Source of the DNA: Blautia faecicola
GTDB taxonomy: Bacteria; Bacillota; Clostridia; Lachnospirales; Lachnospiraceae
NCBI RefSeq assembly: GCF_004123145.1
Contig: NZ_SDKC01000001.1
Location: 2,251,501 to 2,315,500, forward strand
Direction: 5' to 3'
DNA length: 64,000 nucleotides
The position numbers and the translations under genes are program-made. Positions 51,648 through 60,696 of the stretch are shown piece after piece. Positions within the stretch are counted from its first letter, which is position 1. Every line of letters begins with the position of its first letter. The notes beneath the pieces were generated by a model. It had not been told where the DNA came from, did no database searches, and saw nothing but the letters and a program-made list of their open reading frames with translations.

Positions 51648-53699
51648 TTATTTTGCCAGTGCCAGCAGAATCTGGTTACTTCTGGCGATAAACTGTGTCA
51701 TTTCTTCCGGACTCAGCTGTTTGTGAGCCATCATAGCCAGATCGTACAGCTGCTGGCAGATCAGCGGAACATTGGTCTCGTCGTCTTTGTGTTCAGCCAC
51801 ATATTTTACCAGCGGATGATTTGCATTCAGAACCAGTGTGGCTCCGTTTGCTCCACCAAACATATTGGCATCCATGCCGTACATTTTCATCATATCCTGC
51901 ATCCGGCGGCTTTCCTCGGACAGGGTCATCATAGAAGAAATATTTTCATTTTTCAGTTTTTCTACTTTCACATCCAACTGCTCATTGTTCAGCGCTTTCT
52001 TGAAGGTTGCAGTCAGCTCTTCAGTCATTTCTTTCAGATCTTCACCGTCTTCTTTAAAGTCTTCGGTCAGATCCGCATCGATACGCTGGAATTTTACATC
52101 GTTATGTTTCTGTTCCACATGGGTAATAAAAGCAGTATCAATATTATGTTTCAGGATTACTGCATCCATACCCTGTTCCTTGAACATGTTGATGTACTGG
52201 CTCTGCTGTACTTCGTCAGATACATAATAAACGGTTGTCTTCTCCGGCTCTTTCTCTTCCGCCTGCTCGCCGTCTTTTTTCTCTTCTTCCGGTTTCTCGG
52301 CTTCTGCTTCCGGTTTTTTATTTTCTTCGATGCAGTCTTTCAGTGTCAGATATTTGCCGTCCAGATTCTTGAACAGGATATAATCATCCATCTTGTCAGA
52401 GAATTTTGCGTCTTTGATGCATCCGAATTTGATGAACGGGCTGATATCATCCCAGTATTTCTCATAATCTTCTCTGGCTGTCTTGCACATACCGGTCAGT
52501 TTGTCAGCGACTTTCTTGCTGATATAATCAGAGATTTTCTTGACAAATCCGTCGTTCTGCAGAGCACTTCTGGATACGTTCAGCGGCAGATCCGGGCAGT
52601 CGATCACACCTTTTAACAGCATCAGGAATTCCGGAATCACTTCTTTGATATTATCGGCGATAAATACCTGGTTGTTATACAGTTTGATGGTTCCTTCGAT
52701 GGACTCATACTCGGTGTTGATCTTCGGGAAATACAGGATACCTTTTAAGTTAAACGGATAATCCATGTTCAGATGGATCCAGAACAGAGGCTCCTTATAA
52801 TCCATAAATACTTTCCGGTAGAATGCTTTGTAATCTTCATCGCTGCACTCATTCGGATGTTTCATCCACAGCGGATGAATATCACTGATGGATACCGGAC
52901 GTTTGTTGATTTTTACTTTTTCTTTTGCCGGAGAAACTTCTACAACTTCTTTTTCTCCGTTTTCATTTTCTTTTTCCTCGGTCTTCGCATCCTCATGAAT
53001 ATGTTCTACGACAACATCATCGTCACGCAGATCGGCTTCATCGATCGTCTCATATTCCTGTTCAGCGTTCTCATTGGAGAGGAAAATCTCGGTCGGCATG
53101 AAGGAACAGTATTTTTCCAGAACTTCACGGACTCTGTACTCGTTGGCAAATTCCAGGCTGTCTTCGTTTAAGAACAGGGTGATCTCTGTACCAACGGTTG
53201 TCTTGTCGCCGTCCTGCATATCGTACTCAGAACCGCCATCACACTCCCAGTGTACCGGTACAGCACCTTCTTTATAAGATAACGTATCAATATGAACCTC
53301 ATCTGCTACCATGAATGCGGAGTAGAATCCCAGACCGAAATGTCCGATGATCTGATCATCGTTGGTTTTGTCTTTGTACTGCTCCAGGAACTTGGTTGCT
53401 CCGGAGAAAGCGATCTGTGTGATATATTCTTCTACTTCATCCGCTGTCATACCAAGACCGTTATCGATAAACTTCAAGGCTTTCTTTTCCGGATTGACGA
53501 TCACTTCGATTTTTCCTTTATAATCATCCGGAAAAGTATATTCTCCCATCATTTCCAGTTTCTTTAATTTTGTAATTGCATCACAGCCATTCGATACCAG
53601 CTCACGAACGAAAATATCGTGATCGGAATACAGCCATTTCTTTATAATCGGGAAAATATTGTCACTGTTAATTGAAAGATTTCCATGTTTTGCTCCCAT
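51648..53699 (-). CDS. htpG: Chaperone Hsp90 (HtpG)
   Basis: 683 residues from ATG 53699, preceded by AAGGAG; the frame can be extended four codons to a GTG at 53711. GHKL ATP-binding motifs: RELVSNGCDA, DNGLGMTADEV, IGHFGLGFYSAFMVAD and GTEITLFL. An acidic Lys/Glu-rich insert (KTEEKENENGEKEVVE at about 240) is longer than in E. coli HtpG, and another (about 455-485, KPEAEAEKPEEEKKD) is in the middle domain. ATP-dependent cytoplasmic chaperone. A CIRCE operator upstream shows HrcA control. Confidence 0.97.
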   Translation of the reverse strand: MGAKHGNLSINSDNIFPIIKKWLYSDHDIFVRELVSNGCDAITKLKKLEMMGEYTFPDDYKGKIEVIVNPEKKALKFIDNGLGMTADEVEEYITQIAFSGATKFLEQYKDKTNDDQIIGHFGLGFYSAFMVADEVHIDTLSYKEGAVPVHWECDGGSEYDMQDGDKTTVGTEITLFLNEDSLEFANEYRVREVLEKYCSFMPTEIFLSNENAEQEYETIDEADLRDDDVVVEHIHEDAKTEEKENENGEKEVVEVSPAKEKVKINKRPVSISDIHPLWMKHPNECSDEDYKAFYRKVFMDYKEPLFWIHLNMDYPFNLKGILYFPKINTEYESIEGTIKLYNNQVFIADNIKEVIPEFLMLLKGVIDCPDLPLNVSRSALQNDGFVKKISDYISKKVADKLTGMCKTAREDYEKYWDDISPFIKFGCIKDAKFSDKMDDYILFKNLDGKYLTLKDCIEENKKPEAEAEKPEEEKKDGEQAEEKEPEKTTVYYVSDEVQQSQYINMFKEQGMDAVILKHNIDTAFITHVEQKHNDVKFQRIDADLTEDFKEDGEDLKEMTEELTATFKKALNNEQLDVKVEKLKNENISSMMTLSEESRRMQDMMKMYGMDANMFGGANGATLVLNANHPLVKYVAEHKDDETNVPLICQQLYDLAMMAHKQLSPEEMTQFIARSNQILLALAK

Positions 53700-53811
53700 G
53701 GTTATACACACTCCTTTTCTTACCGGAACTCAGCCACCTGCTTTCTTTAAATGGCTCTTTCGTTCCCTGCATTTTCTCTTTGAAAGACCTAAAACTCTTT
53801 CACTGACCTTA

Positions 53812-53840
53812 ATACTAATACTGAATTTTCCAAATGTCAA
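53812..53840 (-). promoter_or_regulatory. htpG promoter
   Basis: TTGACA at 53835-53840, 17-bp spacer, TAGTAT at 53812-53817 on the minus strand. About 105 nt of leader precede the start codon. Confidence 0.78.
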
Positions 53841-53848
53841 GAAAAAAA

Positions 53849-53875
53849 TTAGCACTCATTTCAAATGAGTGCTAA
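53849..53875. promoter_or_regulatory. CIRCE operator (HrcA site)
   Basis: TTAGCACTC-N9-GAGTGCTAA, a perfect match to the CIRCE consensus. It lies 8 bp upstream of the htpG -35 box, not over the transcript start as in groESL or dnaK. HrcA would repress htpG at normal temperature. Confidence 0.93.
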
Positions 53876-53916
53876 TAGTTTTACATGTATGTATTTGAGT
53901 GTTGAATAACCAACGA

Positions 53917-54897
53917 TTATGTCGTTTTTTGTCTGATTATCTCATATTCCAGCATCCTTGCTTCCTGCCGCGGTTTCTTTTTCCGCATCAGATCCAGCAG
54001 CAGATCTGCCGCTTCCCTTCCGCTGGTATGATAATGATAGTGCACCGTCGTAAGTCGCGGACACAGAAGATCCGCGATAGCGCCGTGTCCCATACCGGCA
54101 ACTTTCATCTTCTCCGGCACTGCGATCTTCCGCTCCGAAAGACAGGATAATACACCTGCTGCGATCATATCTGTCGCGCAAAGAACACCATCCGGCCGCT
54201 TCTCTTCCGCAAGGATCTGTTCCATCGCCTGATATCCTGCCTGCACGGAGAATGTCGCTTCCCGATATGCGATCTCATCCATATGAAGTCCATACGTCTC
54301 CAGTGCCCGACAGACGCCCTGATAACGGCTCTTACCTGCTGCCTTATCCCGCCTGTCGACACCGATATATGCCGGATGCCTGCAGCCGCTCTTTAAAAGT
54401 TCCGTCATCATGGCACATGCCGCGCCCTCATCATCGTGATAAATACAGGGATATCTGTCACTTTTCTGTCCGAGGATCACCACCGGAACACCCATATGTG
54501 CCAGTGCCACCTCGTGGCGCTTCGTAAGGATCGAAGCTACAAAGATCAGTCCATCCACCTGGCTCTGTTCAAATGTTTCCAGGATTCCGATCTCTTTTTC
54601 CAGACTCAGATTCGAATTCATCAGCAATACGTGATAATTCTTCTGATCCATCCGCTCCGAAATACCGGATAAGATCTTCGGCACTGCCTCGGAATCGATC
54701 TGCGGAACCAGTACGCCGATCCGGTTACTCTTTTTCGTCCGCATCGTTCTGGCATACTCCGACGGCCGGTAATTGGTCTCCCGGATCACCTTCTCGATCC
54801 GCTGCCGTTTCTCCTGGCTGAGACTCCCGTCATTTAAGTAACGGGAGACCGCTGCGCTTGAGACGCCAGCCAGTTTTGCAATCTCACTGATTGTCAT
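53917..54897 (-). CDS. LacI-family transcription regulator
   Basis: 326 residues. The N-terminal helix-turn-helix TISEIAKLAGVSSAAVSRYLN (3-23) and hinge helix are followed by a periplasmic-binding-protein-like core with RIGVLVPQIDSEAVPKIL, QVDGLIFVAS, and a C-terminal CPRLTTVHYHYHTSGREAADLLL. The type binds a sugar effector. It is 8 nt downstream of an amylosucrase-like gene, so probably regulates that sucrose-related gene or itself; the operator was not identified. Confidence 0.92.
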   Translation of the reverse strand: MTISEIAKLAGVSSAAVSRYLNDGSLSQEKRQRIEKVIRETNYRPSEYARTMRTKKSNRIGVLVPQIDSEAVPKILSGISERMDQKNYHVLLMNSNLSLEKEIGILETFEQSQVDGLIFVASILTKRHEVALAHMGVPVVILGQKSDRYPCIYHDDEGAACAMMTELLKSGCRHPAYIGVDRRDKAAGKSRYQGVCRALETYGLHMDEIAYREATFSVQAGYQAMEQILAEEKRPDGVLCATDMIAAGVLSCLSERKIAVPEKMKVAGMGHGAIADLLCPRLTTVHYHYHTSGREAADLLLDLMRKKKPRQEARMLEYEIIRQKTT

Positions 54898-54905
54898 ACG
54901 GATAC

Positions 54906-57140
54906 CTATTTCTTCAGCAGCCAGTAGCAGCCAAATGCAGGAATCTGAACTCCTCTTGCTTCCATCTGTCTGCCGCTGATCAGATCCTCATACATGCCGT
55001 CCTCTTCGTTGATCCATGCAACTTTGTCATACTCGCTGAAGTTAAACAGAGCTACCAGTTTTTCTCCGTCTTTTTCTTTGATCAGACCAAGGATGGAATC
55101 ATCCCAGGTATCCACGGTTCTGCAGTCCGCAGTGCTCTCGAATACCGGATGAGATTTTCTGATTTTCTCCAGCTTGTCCAGTCCTTCAAACATTTCTCCC
55201 GGAATCGTGCCTTTGGTGTGACGAAGTTCCGCTTTATCCCACCGGAAATCTCCTCTGTGCAGGTAACGGGAATCATCCCATTTTTTCGGATTTTCATGGT
55301 AAGTATAGTCATTTTCCTGACCGATCTCATCCCCGCTGTAGATAACCGGGATACCGGACTGCGTCAGCATATACACATGCAGTGTCAGATCGTAACGGAT
55401 TGCTCTCTTTGTTGCCTCTTCGTCTCTCTCATAGGCAGCTTTCTCGATACCACACAGAGAAGCGGTTGTACCACACTGGCGGGCATCTCCGGAAGTCGGA
55501 TCTGCATTGTACAGTTCTCCTCTTGCAAAAGAATTTTCATAATTGCCTGTGAAGAAATCACTCAGGTATTTCTTGTGAGCCACTTCATCGATACCGAACT
55601 GTCCAAGCCATCCATAGTCCAGTCCCCAGCCGATATCGTCATGGCAACGCAGATAATTCAGGAATACATAGTCCTTTGGCAGACGGTTGATGATATCCAT
55701 CTGCTGGCGCAGCAGACGCGCATCTCTCGTCGCTACAGTATTCCAGGTTGTTGCCATGGTTGTTACGTTATACAGCATATGGCATTCCGGTTTTTCTACA
55801 GAACCAAAATAAGGAACGACTTTTTCCGGCTCCATGACAACTTCACCAAGAAGCAGTACACCCGGACACACGATCTCACAGATCATACGCATCATGCGGA
55901 CGATATTATGTACCTGCGGAAGATTTCTGCAGTTGGTTCCCAGCTGTTTCCAGATATACGGAACGGCATCGATACGGATGACGTCGATACCTTTGTTAGT
56001 CAGGTTCAGCATGTTGTAGATCATTTCATTCATAACTACCGGATTCCAGTAGTTCAGATCCCACTGATATGGATAGAACGTCGTCATAACGAATTTCTTC
56101 ATATCATCCAGCCAGGTGAAGTTACCCGGTGCAGTTGTCGGGAATACCTGCGGAACGGTCTGCTCAAACTGAGACGGTACATCGTAATTATCATAGAAAT
56201 AGTACCGATCCATATATTCGCGTTCTCCGGCTCTGGCTCTTCTTGCCCACTCATGATCTTCGGATGTATGGTTCATGACGAAATCCATACACAGGCTGAT
56301 GCCTTTTTTCCGGCACTCGTCTGCCAGGCTTTCCAGATCTTCCATGGTACCCAGTTCCGGCTGTACTTTTCGGAAATCGCTGACCGCATATCCGCCGTCG
56401 CTCTTTCCTTCTGGAGACTCCAGTAACGGCATCAGGTGCAGGTAGTTGACATTACATTCCTGTACATAATCCAGTTTTTCCTTCACACCTTTTAAGTTTC
56501 CTGCAAATGCATTGACATACATCATCATTCCCAGGATATCATTTTTCTTATACCATTCCGGATTCTGCTCTCTGACTCTGTCCTGCTTTTTCAGATCTGG
56601 TTTTCTATCCATGTAGATATTTTTCAGATTCTTACACAGATCTTCAAACATATCCATCCGGTTTTCATACAGTTCGCAGTACAGCCATTTCAGTTCATCG
56701 TAATGATGCGCCATACGTCTCTCGAATTCCTGTTCCAGCTCTTTTGTGCTCTCTGCTTTCTCTGTTTCTTTTTTTACCGGCTCCGCTTTCACTTCCGGCT
56801 TTTTCTCTTCCTTGACCGGTTCAACTTTCGCTTCCGTTTTTTTCTCCTCTTTAACCGGTTCTGCCTTCACTTCCGGCTTTTTCTCTTCCTTGACCGGTTC
56901 AACTTTCGCTTCCGTTTTTTTCTCCTCTTTGACCGGTTCTGCTTTCACTTCCGGCTTCTTCTCTTCCTTGGCCGGCTCTGCTTTCACTTCTTTTTTGGTT
57001 GTGTCCTGTGCAGCTGCTGTCTTTTCTGTTGAGTCTACTACTTCTGCCTTTTTATCTTCTGCATTTGCTGCAACTTTTTCTGTGATTTCTGTTGTTCTCT
57101 TCGCCGCTCTCTGGGCCGCTTTTTTCTTTCTGGCTTTCAT
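54906..57140 (-). CDS. Amylosucrase-like GH13 enzyme with Lys/Glu-rich repeat extension
   Basis: 744 residues from ATG 57140, preceded by AGGAGAAG at 6-nt spacing. The first ~135 residues are Lys/Glu/Ala/Pro-rich, with a repeat unit of 26 residues (KKTEAKVEPVKEEKKPEVKA-like) at about 53-125. An amylosucrase-type helical domain (EFERRMAHHYDELKWLYCELY) follows, then a (beta/alpha)8 barrel: nucleophile D391 in IRIDAVPYI, acid/base E433 in LLGEVVM, and H500-D501 in RCHDDIGW. No signal peptide. Family members split sucrose or build alpha-glucan from it; sucrose hydrolase is the alternative. It is cotranscribed with a LacI regulator. Confidence 0.85.
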   Translation of the reverse strand: MKARKKKAAQRAAKRTTEITEKVAANAEDKKAEVVDSTEKTAAAQDTTKKEVKAEPAKEEKKPEVKAEPVKEEKKTEAKVEPVKEEKKPEVKAEPVKEEKKTEAKVEPVKEEKKPEVKAEPVKKETEKAESTKELEQEFERRMAHHYDELKWLYCELYENRMDMFEDLCKNLKNIYMDRKPDLKKQDRVREQNPEWYKKNDILGMMMYVNAFAGNLKGVKEKLDYVQECNVNYLHLMPLLESPEGKSDGGYAVSDFRKVQPELGTMEDLESLADECRKKGISLCMDFVMNHTSEDHEWARRARAGEREYMDRYYFYDNYDVPSQFEQTVPQVFPTTAPGNFTWLDDMKKFVMTTFYPYQWDLNYWNPVVMNEMIYNMLNLTNKGIDVIRIDAVPYIWKQLGTNCRNLPQVHNIVRMMRMICEIVCPGVLLLGEVVMEPEKVVPYFGSVEKPECHMLYNVTTMATTWNTVATRDARLLRQQMDIINRLPKDYVFLNYLRCHDDIGWGLDYGWLGQFGIDEVAHKKYLSDFFTGNYENSFARGELYNADPTSGDARQCGTTASLCGIEKAAYERDEEATKRAIRYDLTLHVYMLTQSGIPVIYSGDEIGQENDYTYHENPKKWDDSRYLHRGDFRWDKAELRHTKGTIPGEMFEGLDKLEKIRKSHPVFESTADCRTVDTWDDSILGLIKEKDGEKLVALFNFSEYDKVAWINEEDGMYEDLISGRQMEARGVQIPAFGCYWLLKK
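56759..56982 (-). repeat. In-frame 78-bp tandem repeats in the amylosucrase-like gene
   Basis: A 78-bp unit encoding PVKEEKKPEVKAEPVKEEKKTEAKVE is present about 2.7 times, with near-identical DNA. Unit length is a multiple of three, so copy-number change would keep the frame. Confidence 0.85.
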
Positions 57141-57208
57141 AGACACTTCTCCTAATCATATAATATTTTGTGCAGAACTTTTGCCCACACTTATCACACT
57201 TTACATCG

Positions 57209-57236
57209 ATTATAGCATAGATGCATTAAAAATCAA
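57209..57236 (-). promoter_or_regulatory. Promoter of the amylosucrase-like gene
   Basis: TTGATT at 57231-57236, 16-bp spacer, TATAAT at 57209-57214 on the minus strand, with TATGC before the -10. The leader is about 65 nt. The whole 57141-57451 gap is a shared divergent upstream region. Confidence 0.7.
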
Positions 57237-57352
57237 TAAAAAATCTTTTTTATATACATATTTTAATCCACGAACTGCTCCCTAAAAAACTATGAATACT
57301 ATGAATAAATTTTAAACTTTTTCTTAAAGTTCCAAATTCTTCTCTATTTCCT

Positions 57353-57381
57353 TTGCTTTGCAAATTCTTCTGTGCTATAAT
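57353..57381 (+). promoter_or_regulatory. Promoter of the PAP2 gene
   Basis: TTGCTT at 57353-57358, 17-bp spacer with TGTGC before the -10, TATAAT at 57376-57381, about 70 nt before the start codon. Confidence 0.7.
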
Positions 57382-57451
57382 CACAATAGCTTTTTGGAAG
57401 GCTGCTACTATTATAAAATCCAACGCGTAATAAGAGGAGGCGTTTCTCACT

Positions 57452-58132
57452 ATGAGCACAGGCACCCGTATCAAACGTGTCATTCCGGTAGCACTTTATA
57501 CCGTCTTTTATCTGCTTTGTTTCTCTTATCTTGAGAACCGGCATGTACGGTATCATATTATTGATTCCAGCCTGGATGATAAGATTCCGTTCTGCGAATA
57601 TTTTATTATTCCTTATTTTTTATGGTTTCTTTACATCACTGTGACCATTGGCTATTTTCTTCTTTTCAACGAAAATACAACCGAGTTCTGGAGCCTGATC
57701 CTGAATCTTGCCATCGGTATGACATTATTTTTAATTGTATCTTATGTATATCCAAACGGACTGAATATCCGGCCGACGGAATTTTCCAATGATTCCATCT
57801 TTACCCGTATGGTTCAGTTTTTATACCGGACAGATACACCAACCAATGTACTTCCAAGTATTCATGTGTATAATTCCGTGGCTGCTTTTTCGGCAATACA
57901 TACCTGTAAAAAATTACAGAAACACAAAGGAATCCGTATCGGTGCATTTATCCTGACCACACTGATCATTCTGTCCACGATGTTCTTAAAACAACACTCG
58001 ATCGCCGATGTGGCAACAGGTATTACCTGCGCGGTGGCAACACATGTGCTGTTTTACGCAAGAGTAACCGAAAAGCAGGGCGCAAAAGCAAAACAGCGTT
58101 CCCCGCTTCATCAGCATGATACACATATGTAG
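57452..58132 (+). CDS. PAP2-family membrane phosphatase
   Basis: 226 residues, about six helices. The active-site motifs are PSIH (135-138) and S175...H182...D186 (STMFLKQHSIADV). The first motif, KxxxxxxRP, is only partly recognisable (PNGLNIRPTE, about 101-110). Members dephosphorylate lipid phosphates such as phosphatidic acid or undecaprenyl pyrophosphate; this one cannot be assigned. AGGAGG lies 11 nt before the ATG. The gene is single, followed by a strong terminator and a MITE-like repeat. Confidence 0.88.
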   Translation: MSTGTRIKRVIPVALYTVFYLLCFSYLENRHVRYHIIDSSLDDKIPFCEYFIIPYFLWFLYITVTIGYFLLFNENTTEFWSLILNLAIGMTLFLIVSYVYPNGLNIRPTEFSNDSIFTRMVQFLYRTDTPTNVLPSIHVYNSVAAFSAIHTCKKLQKHKGIRIGAFILTTLIILSTMFLKQHSIADVATGITCAVATHVLFYARVTEKQGAKAKQRSPLHQHDTHM

Positions 58133-58160
58133 AATTTTAATCTTGAGTTTTATATCAAAA

Positions 58161-58208
58161 AGAATAACCGGTGAGTGGAAAAATTTCACTCGCCGGTTAT
58201 TCTTTTTC
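58161..58208 (+). terminator. Terminator of the PAP2 gene
   Basis: A 17-bp stem with one mismatch (58161-58177 with 58187-58203) is followed by TTTTTC. Confidence 0.9.
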
Positions 58209-58275
58209 TGATATCCTGTCTTCTCTTCACACCTCTCACAGCACCAGCATCCCCTGGCACTGCCTGATCTGTTTT

Positions 58276-58441
58276 CTAGAGCGTGTCTGAAAAATCATTT
58301 CCGCAATCTGCAAGCCCCACTTTGCGGTATATTTTACCCTCATTCGGTTGCCGTAGCCCGCTACGCCGCCCTCATTCGCATAAAATCTCCCACAAACTGA
58401 GACTCGCAGCTCACGAAAAGCCTTTTTCAGACACGCTCTAG
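58276..58441. repeat. MITE-like repeat, long copy
   Basis: 166 bp with perfect 19-bp terminal inverted repeats CTAGAGCGTGTCTGAAAAA. Relative to the short copy at 29738-29811 it carries about 90 extra bp in the middle (from GCAATCTGC to ATAAAATCTCCCAC). The right end includes the stop codon of the glycosyltransferase gene (58438-58440). Confidence 0.9.
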
Positions 58442-59454
58442 TTAAATCCATAGATTTTCTGTACCACCTTATATCCGGTCACAGAAACCTGTCTTCCGCC
58501 TTTTCCCGGGAGGTTACACAGCCGTCCGAGCAGGCTCACGCGGATCTTACCGTAATCTGCACGGTCATTTACTTTCAAATACCGCCACAGTTCCTTTTTC
58601 TTTTCAAAACACTCATCCGTCTTCGCCTGGATCAGGAAAATACTGGATACCGTCATGATCATGATCAGCATATGTCTCATATAACCTCTCTGGCTGCGGT
58701 GCAGATTCTTCACCTGTCCCATATAATCGATCATTAGCTTGTTTACCCGGATCTGCTGATCCATACGGCCGATCATCACACTCTCGCTGACAGACTGATC
58801 CGCTCTTCCGATAAAGTAGCGGTACAAGTTTACATCCAGATAATACATGCTCTGTACACTCGCCAGCGGAATAAATGCCACCAGATTGTCCACATAGAAT
58901 GTATGCTCCGGCAGTTTCAGCCCACATTCCCACAGCAGTTCCGTCCGGTAGATCATCGAATGCATCAGCAGATAATGGCTGGTACCCAGCGGTCTCACAT
59001 CATCCCAGCCGAAGATCTTATTCTGCGGCAGTGCCGAGCGATACCGCATCACGGTCTTTCTCTTCGCTCCCACTTTTTCATATACATAATTACAGATCAG
59101 AAGATCCAGCGTCTTCGGTCCTCTGACACACTGTTTTAAGACTTCAATTGCTTTCCGGAAAGCTTCCTCATTCAGCCAGTCATCACTGTCAACAACCTTA
59201 AAATAAAGTCCGGTCGCATGCGCCAGACCTGTGTTGACGGCTCCGCCGTGTCCTTTATTTTCCTGATGAATGGCTTTTACGATCGTCGGATATTTTTCCT
59301 CGTATTCTTTTGCAATTTTCAACGTATCGTCTTTGGATCCGTCATCCACGATCAGGATCTCCACATCTTCTCCGCCTTTTAACAGGGAATCCACACAGTT
59401 TCTCATATATTCCTGCGAATTATAACATGGTACTGTAATACTCAGTGTCTTCAC
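58438..59454 (-). CDS. Family 2 glycosyltransferase
   Basis: 338 residues. GT-A fold with SITVPCYNSQEYMRNCVDSLL, EILIVDDGSKDDTLKIAKEY, and HQENKGHGGAVNTGLAHATGLYFKVVDSDDWLNEEAF containing the DSDD metal motif. LPEHTFYVDNLVAF fits the acceptor-side acidic motif. It transfers a sugar from a nucleotide sugar; the acceptor is unknown. The last codons GFN-TAG enter the terminal repeat of a MITE-like element, so the natural C-terminus may have been altered. No sugar-nucleotide genes are adjacent. Confidence 0.92.
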   Translation of the reverse strand: MKTLSITVPCYNSQEYMRNCVDSLLKGGEDVEILIVDDGSKDDTLKIAKEYEEKYPTIVKAIHQENKGHGGAVNTGLAHATGLYFKVVDSDDWLNEEAFRKAIEVLKQCVRGPKTLDLLICNYVYEKVGAKRKTVMRYRSALPQNKIFGWDDVRPLGTSHYLLMHSMIYRTELLWECGLKLPEHTFYVDNLVAFIPLASVQSMYYLDVNLYRYFIGRADQSVSESVMIGRMDQQIRVNKLMIDYMGQVKNLHRSQRGYMRHMLIMIMTVSSIFLIQAKTDECFEKKKELWRYLKVNDRADYGKIRVSLLGRLCNLPGKGGRQVSVTGYKVVQKIYGFN

Positions 59455-59498
59455 TTTTGTTCTCCTTTTCTTCGTCTGTATCTATTTTTTATTACTTT

Positions 59499-60569
59499 TT
59501 ATCTGTATTTGTCCTGTCCGAGCCGCATCTGGATCTGTTCGGCATATGCCTGAAATGCCGCCGGAATCGGATATTCCTTTTCCACCTCACGGATTTCCGC
59601 AAAGATCATCTTCGGATCGGCACTTTCTTCGAGTGCCGCCACCCGGATCAGATATCCTTTCATATCCCATTCCACATGGGAAAAAATATGTTTCGCATCA
59701 ACTAACGGTACGATCTGAAGCGGCGTAAGATCCTGTTCTTCCACCCACGAAAGGATCTCTTCCTCACTCAGATATCCTTCCAGATTCGGCAGTTCATATA
59801 AGCCTGCCAGCAGCCCTTTCGACGGACGTTTTCGGATTGCCACCCGTTCTCCGTCCCGCAGAACCAGTACGGTTTTTTCTTCTTTCCGCCGTTCTTTGCT
59901 CTTCTTTTTCACCGGAAGATCCAGCGCCGTTCCATGTGCCCTCGCCTGACAGTATTGTGCTACCGGACACTGCTCACACTTCGGTGCACCGTTCGGTACA
60001 CATACCATCGCTCCAAGCTCCATCAGTGCCTGGTTAAAAGTACCGGATCTGCTGCCCGGCATAATTTCCAGAAACTCTTTCTCCACCTTCGTCTTCACGG
60101 ACTGTTTTAAAATATCACTGTCATCTTCCATGATCCTTGCATACACCCGGAGGACATTTCCATCCACCGCCGGAACCGGAAGATCATACGCGATCGATGC
60201 CACCGCACCCGCCGTATAATTTCCAATACCCGGGAGATCTTTCAGTTTTTCATAATCCGCCGGCAGTCTGCCTCCGTACTCTTCCACGATACGGATGGCT
60301 GCCTTCTGGATATTCCGCACCCGGTTATAATACCCGAGTCCTTCCCACAGTTTCAATAACTGTTCCTCCGGACAGACCGCAACATCCTCTACCTGCGGCA
60401 ATGCTTTTATAAACCTTTCAAAGAAAGGTCGGACCGCTTCCACCCTCGTCTGTTGCAGCATGATCTCAGAGATCCAGATATAATACGGATTCTTCGACGC
60501 TCTCCATGGAAGGATTCTGTGATTTTCTTCATACCATTCTATCAGTAGTTCTACAATATTCTCTAACAT
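59499..60569 (-). CDS. mutY: A/G-specific adenine glycosylase
   Basis: 356 residues. The HhH-GPD core has SEIMLQQTRVEAV (catalytic Glu 35), the hairpin LPGIGNYTAGAVASIAYD (112-129) and catalytic Asp 136 in VDGNVLRVYARI. The 4Fe-4S motif uses Cys190, 198, 201 and 207. A C-terminal NUDIX-like domain (about 230-350) recognises 8-oxoG. The enzyme removes adenine opposite 8-oxoguanine. It is 44 nt upstream of the glycosyltransferase on the same strand and starts next to the divergent HAD gene. Confidence 0.97.
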   Translation of the reverse strand: MLENIVELLIEWYEENHRILPWRASKNPYYIWISEIMLQQTRVEAVRPFFERFIKALPQVEDVAVCPEEQLLKLWEGLGYYNRVRNIQKAAIRIVEEYGGRLPADYEKLKDLPGIGNYTAGAVASIAYDLPVPAVDGNVLRVYARIMEDDSDILKQSVKTKVEKEFLEIMPGSRSGTFNQALMELGAMVCVPNGAPKCEQCPVAQYCQARAHGTALDLPVKKKSKERRKEEKTVLVLRDGERVAIRKRPSKGLLAGLYELPNLEGYLSEEEILSWVEEQDLTPLQIVPLVDAKHIFSHVEWDMKGYLIRVAALEESADPKMIFAEIREVEKEYPIPAAFQAYAEQIQMRLGQDKYR

Positions 60570-60649
60570 GTTACCTCTTCTCTGTTTTTTAGTCTACCGG
60601 AAGTTTTTCTTGCTTTTTCTCCTCTTTCTCTCTACAATAAACATTGTTA

Positions 60650-60679
60650 TTTACTTTGTAAACAATAATCTTGTACAAA
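60650..60679 (+). promoter_or_regulatory. Possible promoter of the HAD phosphatase gene
   Basis: TTTACT at 60650-60655, 18-bp spacer, TACAAA at 60674-60679. An imperfect dyad (TTGTTATTTAC with GTAAACAA, 60644-60664) overlaps the -35 and could be an operator. Confidence 0.4.
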
Positions 60680-60696
60680 TAAAGGAGATTTTTCAT

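Noticed and set aside
54891-56426. 511-codon plus-strand open frame opposite the amylosucrase-like gene
   Set aside because: Antisense shadow; no domain and the GH13 motifs are on the minus strand.
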